Shown here: positions 26,368 through 34,311 of the stretch, one piece after another | Position numbering within the stretch: position 1 is the first letter of the stretch | How the letters are laid out: every line of letters starts with the position of its first letter | Source of the DNA: a bacterium | GTDB lineage: Bacteria; Bacillota; Clostridia; Lachnospirales; Lachnospiraceae | Direction of reading: 5' to 3' | Assembly: GCA_029012425.1 (NCBI GenBank) | Contig: JAQXMB010000085.1 | Location: forward strand, 45,696-109,695 | DNA: 64,000 nt | The notes under the pieces: generated by a model | Seen by the model: only the letters and a program-made list of their open reading frames with translations | Database searches by the model: none | Told to the model about the DNA's origin: nothing | Program-made: the position numbers and the translations under genes

Positions 26368-26375
26368 ATTGTATG
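26368..26375 (-). promoter_or_regulatory. Sigma-E/sigma-K-type -10 element upstream of sigK
   Basis: The minus strand reads CATACAAT about 32 bp before the sigK start, a full match to the mother-cell -10 consensus CATACAnT (sigma-E) and CATAnnnT (sigma-K). The -35 is weak (GCA at the expected spacing of 14). In Bacillus sigK is under sigma-E and then sigma-K control. Confidence 0.4.
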
Positions 26376-26425
26376 TTTCGGACGAATGATTCGTGCCTTT
26401 CCATATTTTTCAAGGCTTGGAATAG

Positions 26426-26971
26426 TTATTTTGAGTTCTTCAGTACACAGTCCCGTACATACTGAAAGGTTTTATCCTCACCCTCATCTGCAAGCATTTG
26501 CAATAGTTCTTCCAGAAGTGCCCGCGTCTGTGGATGCAATATATGGTAGTCTCTTTTATTCATATAGTACTCCAACGGAGAGGAATCCGTATAGTTTTCT
26601 TTCTTGTATACCTTTGACGCGGCCACCCGGTCCGCAAACATCTCTGCAACATATTTTTTCGGCATAAGCATACCGGCAATGTGCTGATCCCCTCTGACAT
26701 CATAATCCATCCAGTACTCTAAATGATGCTTGTTTCTTCCTTTGTGATGAAGCCATGCCGAAGAGTATCCGTACGCTCTGCGCTCCCCGTTATGGGGACT
26801 TTGATCCGGCATAAAATATTTCGCACCAATCCGAAGCTCCGTCCATGAATATTTTGACAAGTCATGTGTCAATCCCTGCCAATATAAACCCATGCGAAAA
26901 CAGTTTTTTCGTACAAGCCTTCTATGTGTATGCACCGTCTTCAAATGTAAAAACAGTTTCTTAACCGACAT
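26426..26971 (-). CDS. DUF5662-type protein, histidine-rich, possibly HD-domain-like
   Basis: A soluble 181-residue protein. Conserved-looking metal-ligand candidates are spread along it: His-containing KTVHTHRRLV, THDLSKYS (His-Asp pair), WLHHKGRNKHHLEYWMDYD and the tail HILHPQTRALLEEL. The His/His-Asp/His/Asp order recalls HD-family metal phosphohydrolases, but I cannot show the fold. The family name is from memory of similar Lachnospiraceae proteins. It overlaps the end of the TraX-like gene by 11 bases, so the two are co-transcribed, and sigK lies 90 bp downstream. Confidence 0.6.
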   Translation of the reverse strand: MSVKKLFLHLKTVHTHRRLVRKNCFRMGLYWQGLTHDLSKYSWTELRIGAKYFMPDQSPHNGERRAYGYSSAWLHHKGRNKHHLEYWMDYDVRGDQHIAGMLMPKKYVAEMFADRVAASKVYKKENYTDSSPLEYYMNKRDYHILHPQTRALLEELLQMLADEGEDKTFQYVRDCVLKNSK

Positions 26972-27647
26972 ACAATACGAACCTCCAAATAAAATAAATC
27001 ACCAATAAATGCACCGGATAAAACCAATAGAATATATATTTTGCCGACGGGCCTTTTTCTCCATTATAGAGAATCAGCGGAAATGCTGCCGCTGCGCCCA
27101 GAAACTGCACCGTTCCTACCTGACAGAAATTGATTGCGCCAACAGCAAGATGCTTGGCGAGCTTGTATTTGTGCAAAACATAGTACGCCAATATGATTCC
27201 AATTCCCATCAGCTCATAATCGGACTTAAGAAAATGATGCATCAATCCGCATATTCCTGCAATCACCCCAATCTTCCATATCGATTGAATACTTTTGTTC
27301 AGCAGATGAATACAAAGCAGACCCGATGCAAGTGTAAAGAAGATATTCTGATGATTGATATCCCAAAAGGAACCGTGAAAAGCAATATCATATGGCACTT
27401 CACTAATCAGCGCAAACACCATCATTCGTCCGAAATAATGCCGGAAATTATTTGTATGAATATAGCCTTCCACAAGCAAAAAACAGTAAATCGGCATTGC
27501 AAGCCTGCCAATGCATCGCATCCATATTTGATCCGGGAAACAAATACAGCCGATATGGTCAATCACCATCGAAAGCATTGCCAGACATTTCAAATCAAAG
27601 CCACTCAAGCCGCAGAAAAACTTACTGTTCCCTTTGTTCTGTATCAT
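26961..27647 (-). CDS. TraX-like multi-spanning membrane protein
   Basis: A protein of about 228 residues with roughly seven hydrophobic segments. It has the TraX-family features GLSGFDLKCLAMLSMVIDHIG near the N-terminus, RLAMPIYCFLLVEGYIHT, and a C-terminal FYWFYPVHLLVIYFI. TraX was named for F-pilin N-acetylation, but most chromosomal members are uncharacterised. I choose the ATG at 27647, which has GGAG 6 bases upstream; another in-frame ATG is at 27659. Both overlap the end of the debranching-enzyme-like gene, so the two are coupled. The substrate is unknown. Confidence 0.7.
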   Translation of the reverse strand: MIQNKGNSKFFCGLSGFDLKCLAMLSMVIDHIGCICFPDQIWMRCIGRLAMPIYCFLLVEGYIHTNNFRHYFGRMMVFALISEVPYDIAFHGSFWDINHQNIFFTLASGLLCIHLLNKSIQSIWKIGVIAGICGLMHHFLKSDYELMGIGIILAYYVLHKYKLAKHLAVGAINFCQVGTVQFLGAAAAFPLILYNGEKGPSAKYIFYWFYPVHLLVIYFIWRFVLYVG

Positions 27648-29556
27648 GATCTGCTCCATAGTCTGATTTTTTTCTTTTTTCAAACACAATCTTTGCCTCG
27701 TACACAGCAACCGTTTCCATTGGAAGCAACATCTTATTTTGTGAGACGCAAACCTCTCCCAGAAGCGGCATCCACTCCAACTGTCGGTCCGCAAGCGGTA
27801 ACACCAGAGCTGCTTCTTCTTTTGAAAAATTCCATCCAATATACAGAATCGTCAATCCGCCATCCCGCTCAGCCGCAAATGCCGTGCCAAACGCCCGCAT
27901 AGCCGGATACAATTCTCCCGACCAGTCATCTGTCGTATAATACGACAAATCCGGCATCCCGATTCCGCTGGCATCTGCCATGGTATAGGGTTGCAGGCAT
28001 GAAAGCACGGAATGACTTTTTCTTATCGCAATCAGCTGCTTGATATACTGGGTCAGCCACGCATTCTTTTGCTCCATTTTCCAGTTTACCCAACCGGTTT
28101 TATTGTCCTGACAGTAGGCATTATTGTTGCCGCCCTGAGAATTACCAAATTCGTCTCCTGCCATCAAAAGCGGAATTCCCTGTCCGAGAAAAACACCGGC
28201 CATAGCAAGACACATGCGCCTTTGACGCTTCTGCAAAACACCGGTTTTTCTGGAGACACCTTCAACACCACAATTAAAGCTGTAATTCCAGTCATTTCCA
28301 TCGGCATCCTCCTCGCCGTTTGCCTCGTTATGTTTCATATTATAGGAAAAAACATCCGCAAGGGTAAAACCATTATTGTTCGAAAAGTAATTCACAAATC
28401 CGATTTTCTCATTCTGCTTTTTTAATTGGTTTGCAAAATCCACCAGATTTCCCTGAATATTGTTCACCTGCTTGCGTGCAGCATACAAGAAATCATCATT
28501 ATACTGATACAAATGACGCGTGCTGAATTCACTGCTCCACAGTCTCTCCGGAAATGTTTCGCAAAACAGCTTTGTTTTTGTCAAATATGCATCTTCTGCA
28601 ATCACATGTATCAGCTCATTCGCGCCAAGCAGATGAAATCCGTCCACATGATATTCCTTGACCCAATATCGAAGCACATCCACAATAAATCGCGCACTCA
28701 TAGCCTGGCGAAAGCTCATCTCCATCACACATTCCATTCCTGCCCGATGCAGACTTTTTATTAGCTCTTTAAATTCCACGGATGCATTTTTACCGGAAGC
28801 GTAAGACGCCTTCGGGGCGAAATAATTTCCTTCTCCGTATCCCCAGTAATTCATCTTCGGTGCAACAGCTGCCATCTCCTTTTGCCGTTTTTCCTCGAGA
28901 AGACGATAACCGGTAATCGCAGCCGGTGACCAGCCGGAAAAATCAACGGTACAAGGCTTAGGTTTTGACACAATCAATTCCTCAAACTCATAGGCCGGCA
29001 TCAGCTCAATGGTTGTCACTCCCAGCGACTTCAAATATGGAATCCGCTCCATTACACCTGCAAAAGTTCCTTTTACCTTGCCGGTTGCTCCGCCATCCTT
29101 TGTAAATCCGCGCACATGCAGCTTATACATGACCATCTGCGAATCGTCAACACAAGGGGCCTTGTCTTTCTCCCAGTCAAATCCTGTAAAGTCAAATGCA
29201 CTGCGTACCTGATAATCATCTTCCACACGAGAAAAATCGCTGAATTTATCTCTGCCGACAATTCGCCTTGCATAAGGATCAACCTGTTCAACATCATCAA
29301 TTACATAATTATAATCATAAGCAGCTTCATCTAATCCTTCAATAATCACAGATCTGACATCGCCGATGCAATACTCCGGTGGAAGCTCCACATCAATGAA
29401 TCCGCGACTGCTTTTATCATTGCCTCTTTTTGTATAAAGTCTGATCTTGCACACACTCCGGGCATCCGCCTCAAATGTAAAGCATATTCCATTCGCAGCA
29501 CGACTTACTCCAAAGCCATCATATGTGCCCTCTTTCAAACAATTCTTCATATTCAT
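27622..29556 (-). CDS. GlgX/isoamylase-like GH13 protein with degenerate active site (likely pseudoenzyme)
   Basis: A 644-residue protein. An N-terminal beta-sandwich of the CBM48/isoamylase type spans about 1-120. A GH13 barrel follows, with clear debranching-enzyme landmarks: YKLHVRGFT, SLGVTTIELMPAYEF, NYWGYGEGNYFAPKASYAS, NGFTLADVFSYNMKHNEANGE and YSFNCGVEG. The catalytic motifs are eroded. The region II Arg-x-Asp is replaced in GFHLLGA (306-312), so the nucleophile Asp is missing. The region IV His-Asp before GFTL is Asn394-Asn395. The region I DVVYNH block is not recognisable. The acid/base Glu may remain (Glu333 in LFCETF). The role is probably glycan binding or regulation. Not frameshifted. 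Confidence 0.8.
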   Translation of the reverse strand: MNMKNCLKEGTYDGFGVSRAANGICFTFEADARSVCKIRLYTKRGNDKSSRGFIDVELPPEYCIGDVRSVIIEGLDEAAYDYNYVIDDVEQVDPYARRIVGRDKFSDFSRVEDDYQVRSAFDFTGFDWEKDKAPCVDDSQMVMYKLHVRGFTKDGGATGKVKGTFAGVMERIPYLKSLGVTTIELMPAYEFEELIVSKPKPCTVDFSGWSPAAITGYRLLEEKRQKEMAAVAPKMNYWGYGEGNYFAPKASYASGKNASVEFKELIKSLHRAGMECVMEMSFRQAMSARFIVDVLRYWVKEYHVDGFHLLGANELIHVIAEDAYLTKTKLFCETFPERLWSSEFSTRHLYQYNDDFLYAARKQVNNIQGNLVDFANQLKKQNEKIGFVNYFSNNNGFTLADVFSYNMKHNEANGEEDADGNDWNYSFNCGVEGVSRKTGVLQKRQRRMCLAMAGVFLGQGIPLLMAGDEFGNSQGGNNNAYCQDNKTGWVNWKMEQKNAWLTQYIKQLIAIRKSHSVLSCLQPYTMADASGIGMPDLSYYTTDDWSGELYPAMRAFGTAFAAERDGGLTILYIGWNFSKEEAALVLPLADRQLEWMPLLGEVCVSQNKMLLPMETVAVYEAKIVFEKRKKSDYGADHDTEQREQ

Positions 29557-29596
29557 CCGCCTTTTTAACTAGTTTTGATCTTGTAAGTTACTCACA

Positions 29597-29605
29597 ATTA
29601 TAGCA
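29597..29605 (-). promoter_or_regulatory. Extended -10 promoter for the GlgX-like/TraX-like/DUF5662 operon
   Basis: The minus strand reads TGCTATAAT, a perfect -10 with extended TG, about 45 bp before the GlgX-like start. No good -35 is present at 16-18 bp. Confidence 0.45.
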
Positions 29606-29671
29606 TTTTCACTTTCATTTGCATACGATTTCCAACAGAATTTTATCTTCTGTCTGTTTTTGCTCCATTGC

Positions 29672-29701
29672 TTGACATTCCCTGTAATTGTTCCTTATAA
29701 T
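29672..29701 (+). promoter_or_regulatory. Consensus sigma-A promoter of the DUF1292 gene
   Basis: TTGACA (29672-29677) and TATAAT (29696-29701) are both perfect, with an 18-bp spacer. Transcription should begin near 29708, about 40 bases upstream of the start codon, suggesting strong constitutive expression. Confidence 0.8.
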
Positions 29702-29748
29702 GAATGCAATATCAGCACACAACGCACAGCGTTACAGGAGGAGTGGAA

Positions 29749-30072
29749 ATGAGCAAAAACCAGAATAATTTAGATCAAGAACTTGACGAGCGCGAAGAAT
29801 ATCGTGTAACAGTAGAATTGGATGATGGTGATGAAATAAGATGTGCGATTCTCACCATTTTTGATGTAGATGGTCAGGATTATATCGCTCTTGTTCCGGT
29901 TGATGAGAATGATCAGCCCGAAGAAGAAGGCGATGCATACCTCTATCGCTATTTTGAAGACGAGGATGGAAATCCGGGTATTGATAACATTGAAACAGAA
30001 GACGAATTCGAACGGGTCTCTGACCGTTTCGATGAGTATCTTGATGAGCAGGAATTCGACGCCATGGGCTAA
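29749..30072 (+). CDS. DUF1292-type small acidic protein
   Basis: A 107-residue, very acidic protein. The DUF1292 core pattern is EYRVTVELDDGDEIRCAILTIFDVDGQDYIALVPVDEN, followed by YLYRYFEDEDGNPGIDNIETEDEFERVSDRFDE. Family members occur throughout Firmicutes, often near rRNA-processing or alaS/ruvX genes, with no known biochemical role. The start is the ATG at 29749, preceded by GGAGG at 9 bases. It is one of only three clear plus-strand genes in the window and converges on the helicase gene, with 12 bp between their stops. Confidence 0.85.
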   Translation: MSKNQNNLDQELDEREEYRVTVELDDGDEIRCAILTIFDVDGQDYIALVPVDENDQPEEEGDAYLYRYFEDEDGNPGIDNIETEDEFERVSDRFDEYLDEQEFDAMG

Positions 30073-30084
30073 TGCTCAATCATA

Positions 30085-31935
30085 TCAACGACCGGCCACT
30101 GTTGTATCGTTTTTGATCTGTTCAAGAAAACGGGACGCAGTGGCTTCTTTATTATATAAGGTTGATACACCGGACAAATACAATCGTTCCTTCGCACGCG
30201 TCATCCCAACATATAGCAGTCTTCGTTCTTCTTCAATATCCTCCTTTAGGATTGCTTTCTTAAACGGCAATTGCCCTTCCACAAGCTGTGGAATAAAAAC
30301 AGTATCAAATTCAAGTCCTTTTGCGGCATGCATCGTCATAATCTGCACACCATTTTCCTTTTGCTGATTTTTTTGTAATTGTTTCAGCTGTGCACGGTAT
30401 TCTGCGGTATGTGCCTCCCATGCATAACAGGAGTTAAAATTACCGGCTGCCTGTTGCAGTTCTTCAAGTACAGCAAACAATTCTTCCTCGGAAATCCCCT
30501 GCTCTCCTGCAACGGATTTTATATAATCATCATACCCAATTCCTTTTCTAATATAATTCATCGCAGCATACGGAGACATTTTCTGCATTACGCAGAAATC
30601 CTCTTCCATCTGTTCAATTCGGCTTGCGATCCACGGTTGTTCCTCATAAACAGCAGCCCATTCATCCATATCAACAACCGGTGTATCAAGTACATCCCGA
30701 CTCAGGTAGCGCAGCGGCCGATTCATAATCTGCAAAATATCCCGCCGGTCTCTGCTTCCTGCGCCAAGATGCAAATATGCAAAAATATCCTTGGCAATCC
30801 AATGATCATAGATTACAGGTATTCTTTCTCTTGTACAAAACGGAATCCCCTGTAATCCTAATAATTCCAACAAATATCCGGACTGTCGGTTCGTCCGGTA
30901 CAAGACAGCCATCTTGGAATAATCGACACCATCTGCATGCAGTTTTTTCATCTGTTCAATCATCGCCTGATTTTCCTTTGATGATGACGGGTATTCCTTC
31001 ACATCTACAATTCCCATGACGGAACGGCCGGCAAATACTGTTTTATCAAAACGAGTCTCATTCCACCGTATCAGATTTTGAGAAGCATCAACGATTCGTT
31101 TTCCGCAACGATAGTTTTCTTTCAGGTATAACACCTTTGCATTCTCATAATCTTTCAAAAATGTTCTCATCAGCTCCGGTCTTGCACCTCGAAAGCGATA
31201 GATTGACTGATCATCGTCTCCCACCATAAAAATCCTTTCATTTTTACCGGCCAGAATCCGTAAAATATCATATTGAAGCTGATTCATATCCTGTGTCTCA
31301 TCTACAAGAATATGTGAAAACTTTTGCTGCCAGATTCGACGGTAATCCTCCCGTTCAATCAGCAGTTTTTTGGTATCCACCATCATATCGTCGAAGTCAA
31401 TCAATCGATTGTCACGCAGCTTTCTTTCATACGCCTGAAAGATATCCCGAAACTGTTCACTTCCGGTCGACTTTGCATAATAATGCTCCAGTTCCACCTG
31501 ATTGTTTTTCACGGCACTGATCTCCGCAATCAGATTTTCCATCAACTCATGCTCTTCCTCACCACATAAATGATACCCGGCAATGATTTCCCTCATATAT
31601 GCATATTTAAGTTCCGACGAGATGATTTGGTCACTGCGATAATGATATGCATGCTTCAATATTGTGAAGAAAACAGCATGAAAGGTGCCAAACCAGACCG
31701 GAAGCCGCCTTCCCTCCATAAGATTTTGAAAGCGAAGCTTCATTTCCTGCGCCGCAGCTCTTGTAAAAGTAATTACAAGAATCTCCTCCGGCAAAATATG
31801 TTTTTTTTCAATCAAATAACGAATTCTCTCGGTGATTACCGCAGTTTTTCCGGAACCCGGTCCGGCAAGAACAAGTATCGCGTCATCCTCACAGGTGATT
31901 GCGTTTTTTTGAGATTCACTGAAAATAAAAGACAT
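30085..31935 (-). CDS. UvrD/PcrA-family superfamily I DNA helicase
   Basis: A protein of about 616 residues. The Q motif and Walker A are ESQKNAITCEDDAILVLAGP then GSGKT (motif I near residues 25-31). Motif II is LVDETQDMN. Motif III is GDDDQSIYRFRGA. Motif V is MTMHAAKGLEFDTVFIPQL and motif VI is EERRLLYVGMTRAKERLYLSG. It translocates 3'-5' on DNA in repair or replication. It is about 100 residues shorter than PcrA, lacking its C-terminal tail. I use the ATG at 31935 (MSFIFSESQ). The longer frame overlaps hypE by 59 bases and has no family similarity there. The leader contains a 9-bp stem. Confidence 0.88.
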   Translation of the reverse strand: MSFIFSESQKNAITCEDDAILVLAGPGSGKTAVITERIRYLIEKKHILPEEILVITFTRAAAQEMKLRFQNLMEGRRLPVWFGTFHAVFFTILKHAYHYRSDQIISSELKYAYMREIIAGYHLCGEEEHELMENLIAEISAVKNNQVELEHYYAKSTGSEQFRDIFQAYERKLRDNRLIDFDDMMVDTKKLLIEREDYRRIWQQKFSHILVDETQDMNQLQYDILRILAGKNERIFMVGDDDQSIYRFRGARPELMRTFLKDYENAKVLYLKENYRCGKRIVDASQNLIRWNETRFDKTVFAGRSVMGIVDVKEYPSSSKENQAMIEQMKKLHADGVDYSKMAVLYRTNRQSGYLLELLGLQGIPFCTRERIPVIYDHWIAKDIFAYLHLGAGSRDRRDILQIMNRPLRYLSRDVLDTPVVDMDEWAAVYEEQPWIASRIEQMEEDFCVMQKMSPYAAMNYIRKGIGYDDYIKSVAGEQGISEEELFAVLEELQQAAGNFNSCYAWEAHTAEYRAQLKQLQKNQQKENGVQIMTMHAAKGLEFDTVFIPQLVEGQLPFKKAILKEDIEEERRLLYVGMTRAKERLYLSGVSTLYNKEATASRFLEQIKNDTTVAGR

Positions 31936-31943
31936 GATAACAC

Positions 31944-31972
31944 TACGGTCAGACGCATGGCACCTGACCGTA
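31944..31972 (-). other. Perfect 9-bp hairpin in the leader of the helicase gene
   Basis: TACGGTCAG and CTGACCGTA are separated by 11 bases. The hairpin sits between the hypE stop and the helicase ATG and ends 8 bases before that ATG. No T tract follows, so it is not a simple terminator. It could restrict ribosome access to the helicase start or mark the end of the hydrogenase transcript by processing. Confidence 0.5.
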
Positions 31973-31993
31973 TTTCCTTTCAAAACAATTCTG

Positions 31994-32980
31994 TTAACAG
32001 ATACGAGGAAGTCCTTCTCCCTGAAGTACATCCAGTACTCTTCTGCCTCCAATTACGGTTGTTGCACAGGCTAATCCGGGTTGTTCATCCGTAACGCTTC
32101 CAATCACAGCCGCTTCCCGTCCGTATTTGCAACTTCGCAGCAACGAGATTGCCCTGTCAGCATCCTTTGCTGCAACAACAGCCAACAGTTTTCCTTCATT
32201 TCCCATATAAAGAGGATCCAATCCCATCAGTCCGCAAAAATCGCGCACCTGTGCCGAAACCGGAACCGCCTGCTCATCCAATTCCATTGTAACCTGTGAA
32301 CGCTCAGCCAATTCTTTTACAACCGTAGCCAATCCGCCACGCGTTACATCTCTCAGACAATGAACCTCGATGTTTTCCTCCAGAAGGGTTTTTACCATCT
32401 CGCCAAGCGGTGCACAGTCAGAGACAATCGAATTGTTGATTCCCAGGCGTGAGGAAAGAATTGCTGCATGGTGGTCTCCCATTGTTCCCGAAACAAGAAT
32501 CACATCACCCGGTTTGCAATTTGAAGCACTGATCTGTTGCCCCTCCGGTACGAACCCGACGCCGGCAGTGTTAATCGTAAAACCACCGCTTCCTTCTACT
32601 ACCTTCGTATCTCCTGCAACAATAATGACACCTGCCTCTTTTGCGGTATCAGCCATCGACTCAACACAGCGCACCAACTGCTTTGAATCGGCCCCTTCCT
32701 GCAAAATAAATCCACAAGTCAGATATTTCGGTGTTGCACCACGCATCAACAGATCATTTACGGTTCCGCAAATACACAGTCTTCCAATATCACCACCGGG
32801 GAATTCCAGCGGCTCTACGACAAAACTGTCTGTTGTAATTGCAAGTTTTTTGTTTCCGTCAACAACTGCTGCATCCTCCATCTGCGAAAGCACCGGATTC
32901 GAAAACCTGCTGGCAAACACTTCATCAATCAATTCTCCGGTTGCTCTTCCTCCGCTTCCATGAGCCATTGTAATTCTCAT
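31994..32980 (-). CDS. hypE: HypE, carbamoyl-dehydratase in [NiFe] hydrogenase cyanide-ligand synthesis
   Basis: A 328-residue protein of the PurM/SelD fold: AHGSGGRATGELI at the N-terminus, a phosphate-binding FPGGDIGRLCICGTVNDLLM segment, VVEGSGGFTINTAGVG, and the obligatory C-terminal Pro-Arg-Ile-Cys. The last cysteine receives the carbamoyl group from HypF and is dehydrated to thiocyanate, then passed to the HypC-HypD complex. It is the last gene of the ech-hyp operon, 17 bp after hypD. hypF, its required partner, is not in this window. Confidence 0.97.
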   Translation of the reverse strand: MRITMAHGSGGRATGELIDEVFASRFSNPVLSQMEDAAVVDGNKKLAITTDSFVVEPLEFPGGDIGRLCICGTVNDLLMRGATPKYLTCGFILQEGADSKQLVRCVESMADTAKEAGVIIVAGDTKVVEGSGGFTINTAGVGFVPEGQQISASNCKPGDVILVSGTMGDHHAAILSSRLGINNSIVSDCAPLGEMVKTLLEENIEVHCLRDVTRGGLATVVKELAERSQVTMELDEQAVPVSAQVRDFCGLMGLDPLYMGNEGKLLAVVAAKDADRAISLLRSCKYGREAAVIGSVTDEQPGLACATTVIGGRRVLDVLQGEGLPRIC

Positions 32981-32997
32981 ACTTCATTTCCTCCATT

Positions 32998-34068
32998 TTA
33001 TCTTGTCCGGTGAAATGCAAGATACTGGTGGCAGCTTCCTTCCTCGGACACCATACAGGCGCCCTGCGGATTCATCGGTGTGCACACCTTCCCGAACAAC
33101 GGACAATCCGTCGGTTTCGCATCGCCCATTAAGACACGGTCACAACGGCATGCCTGATTTCGTTTAAAATCTTCAATCAAGCCTTCACTTCCGGCGTCAA
33201 AGCAACGGTACTCATCTCTCAGCAGGCGTCCGGAACCTTCTATCGTGCCAATGCCTCTCCAGCAGGCATCTGCCGGTTCAAAGTATTTTTCTACAAGTTC
33301 TTTTGCCGTTTCATTTCCGTTTTCGGTTACAACCGACGGATAATAATTTCGTACGAATGTAATCTCTCTGCCCGCCCGATGCGATTCGATTGCACGGGCA
33401 ATTCCATATACAGCAACAACAAGCTCCTCTGCCGCAAATCCACCAACACCAAATGGAATCCGGTATTTCTTGGCAATCGGCTCAAAGCATGAAAAACCGG
33501 TCACCGCACACACATGTCCCGGTGCCAGAAATCCATCCACCTTTGCTCCATTCCTGCATAACCAGTCAATTACCGGTGGCATCGTCTTAAGCGCTGTCAG
33601 AATACGGACATTGGTTATTTTTTCCTTTTTCAATGTATCCACAAACCAAGCATAAACCGGAGTCGTTGTCTCGAATCCTACTGCTGCAAACACATACTGT
33701 CTATCCGGATGTTCTTTTGCAAGACGAATCGTATCCATTGGCGCATACACCATCTCAACCGATGCGCCATCAGCTCTTGACTCTTCAAGACTTTTTGTTT
33801 TTCCCGGAACACGCAGCAAGTCGCCAAATGTAACAACCGTTGTATGAGGTTCAAATGCAAGCTCAATTAACCGGTCTACATATGCACTCGGTGTTACGCA
33901 AACCGGACATCCCGGCCCACTGATTAAATGGATTTTTTCGGAAAGTATTCCACTGATTCCATATTTAGAAATGGCAGCCGTATGACTTCCGCACACCTCC
34001 ATAATAGAGATATCCGGACCGTCATATGCTGCCAGCCATGTTGTCATCTGTCTGATTTGTTCTGTCAT
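32998..34068 (-). CDS. hypD: HypD, iron-sulfur scaffold for Fe(CN)2CO assembly
   Basis: A 356-residue protein with the HypD signatures MEVCGSHTAAISKYGI, GPGCPVCVTP, GFETTTP, FLAPGHVCAVTGF and the C-terminal cysteine set (NQACRCDRVL, CPLFGKVCTP, NPQGACMVSEEGSC) that holds a [4Fe-4S] cluster. HypD and HypC together carry the iron while CN and CO ligands are attached. It overlaps hypC by 4 bases and precedes hypE. Confidence 0.97.
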   Translation of the reverse strand: MTEQIRQMTTWLAAYDGPDISIMEVCGSHTAAISKYGISGILSEKIHLISGPGCPVCVTPSAYVDRLIELAFEPHTTVVTFGDLLRVPGKTKSLEESRADGASVEMVYAPMDTIRLAKEHPDRQYVFAAVGFETTTPVYAWFVDTLKKEKITNVRILTALKTMPPVIDWLCRNGAKVDGFLAPGHVCAVTGFSCFEPIAKKYRIPFGVGGFAAEELVVAVYGIARAIESHRAGREITFVRNYYPSVVTENGNETAKELVEKYFEPADACWRGIGTIEGSGRLLRDEYRCFDAGSEGLIEDFKRNQACRCDRVLMGDAKPTDCPLFGKVCTPMNPQGACMVSEEGSCHQYLAFHRTR

Positions 34069-34283
34069 GATGTTACTTCCTTTAACTCGTCAAACATTGC
34101 ATACAAATCCTCTGCCTCTGCTTTTGCCATCTTCTGTAAAATACAGCCTGCATGCACCAACACATAATCGCCGATTTGCACCGGCACCAGGCCGGAGATT
34201 GCAGTGATGCGGTTTCCGCTAAAATCAACTACAGCCTCCTGACCATTGAGTTCAATTACTTTTCCGGGTAAAGCTACACACAT
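34065..34283 (-). CDS. hypC: HypC, [NiFe] hydrogenase maturation chaperone
   Basis: A 72-residue protein beginning MCVALPGKVIEL; the cysteine at position 2 is the conserved iron ligand of HypC. The beta-barrel core has AVVDFSGN and VQIGDYVLVHAGCILQKM. HypC brings the Fe(CN)2CO unit to the hydrogenase large subunit. It lies 28 bp after the ferredoxin subunit gene and overlaps hypD. Confidence 0.96.
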   Translation of the reverse strand: MCVALPGKVIELNGQEAVVDFSGNRITAISGLVPVQIGDYVLVHAGCILQKMAKAEAEDLYAMFDELKEVTS

Positions 34284-34311
34284 ATCCGCCTACTCCTATC
34301 GTTCTGAAATA

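Noticed and set aside
31936..32052. Longer N-terminus for the helicase overlapping hypE
   Set aside because: The extra 39 residues show no helicase similarity and overlap the conserved PRIC end of HypE; the ATG at 31935 fits the family start.
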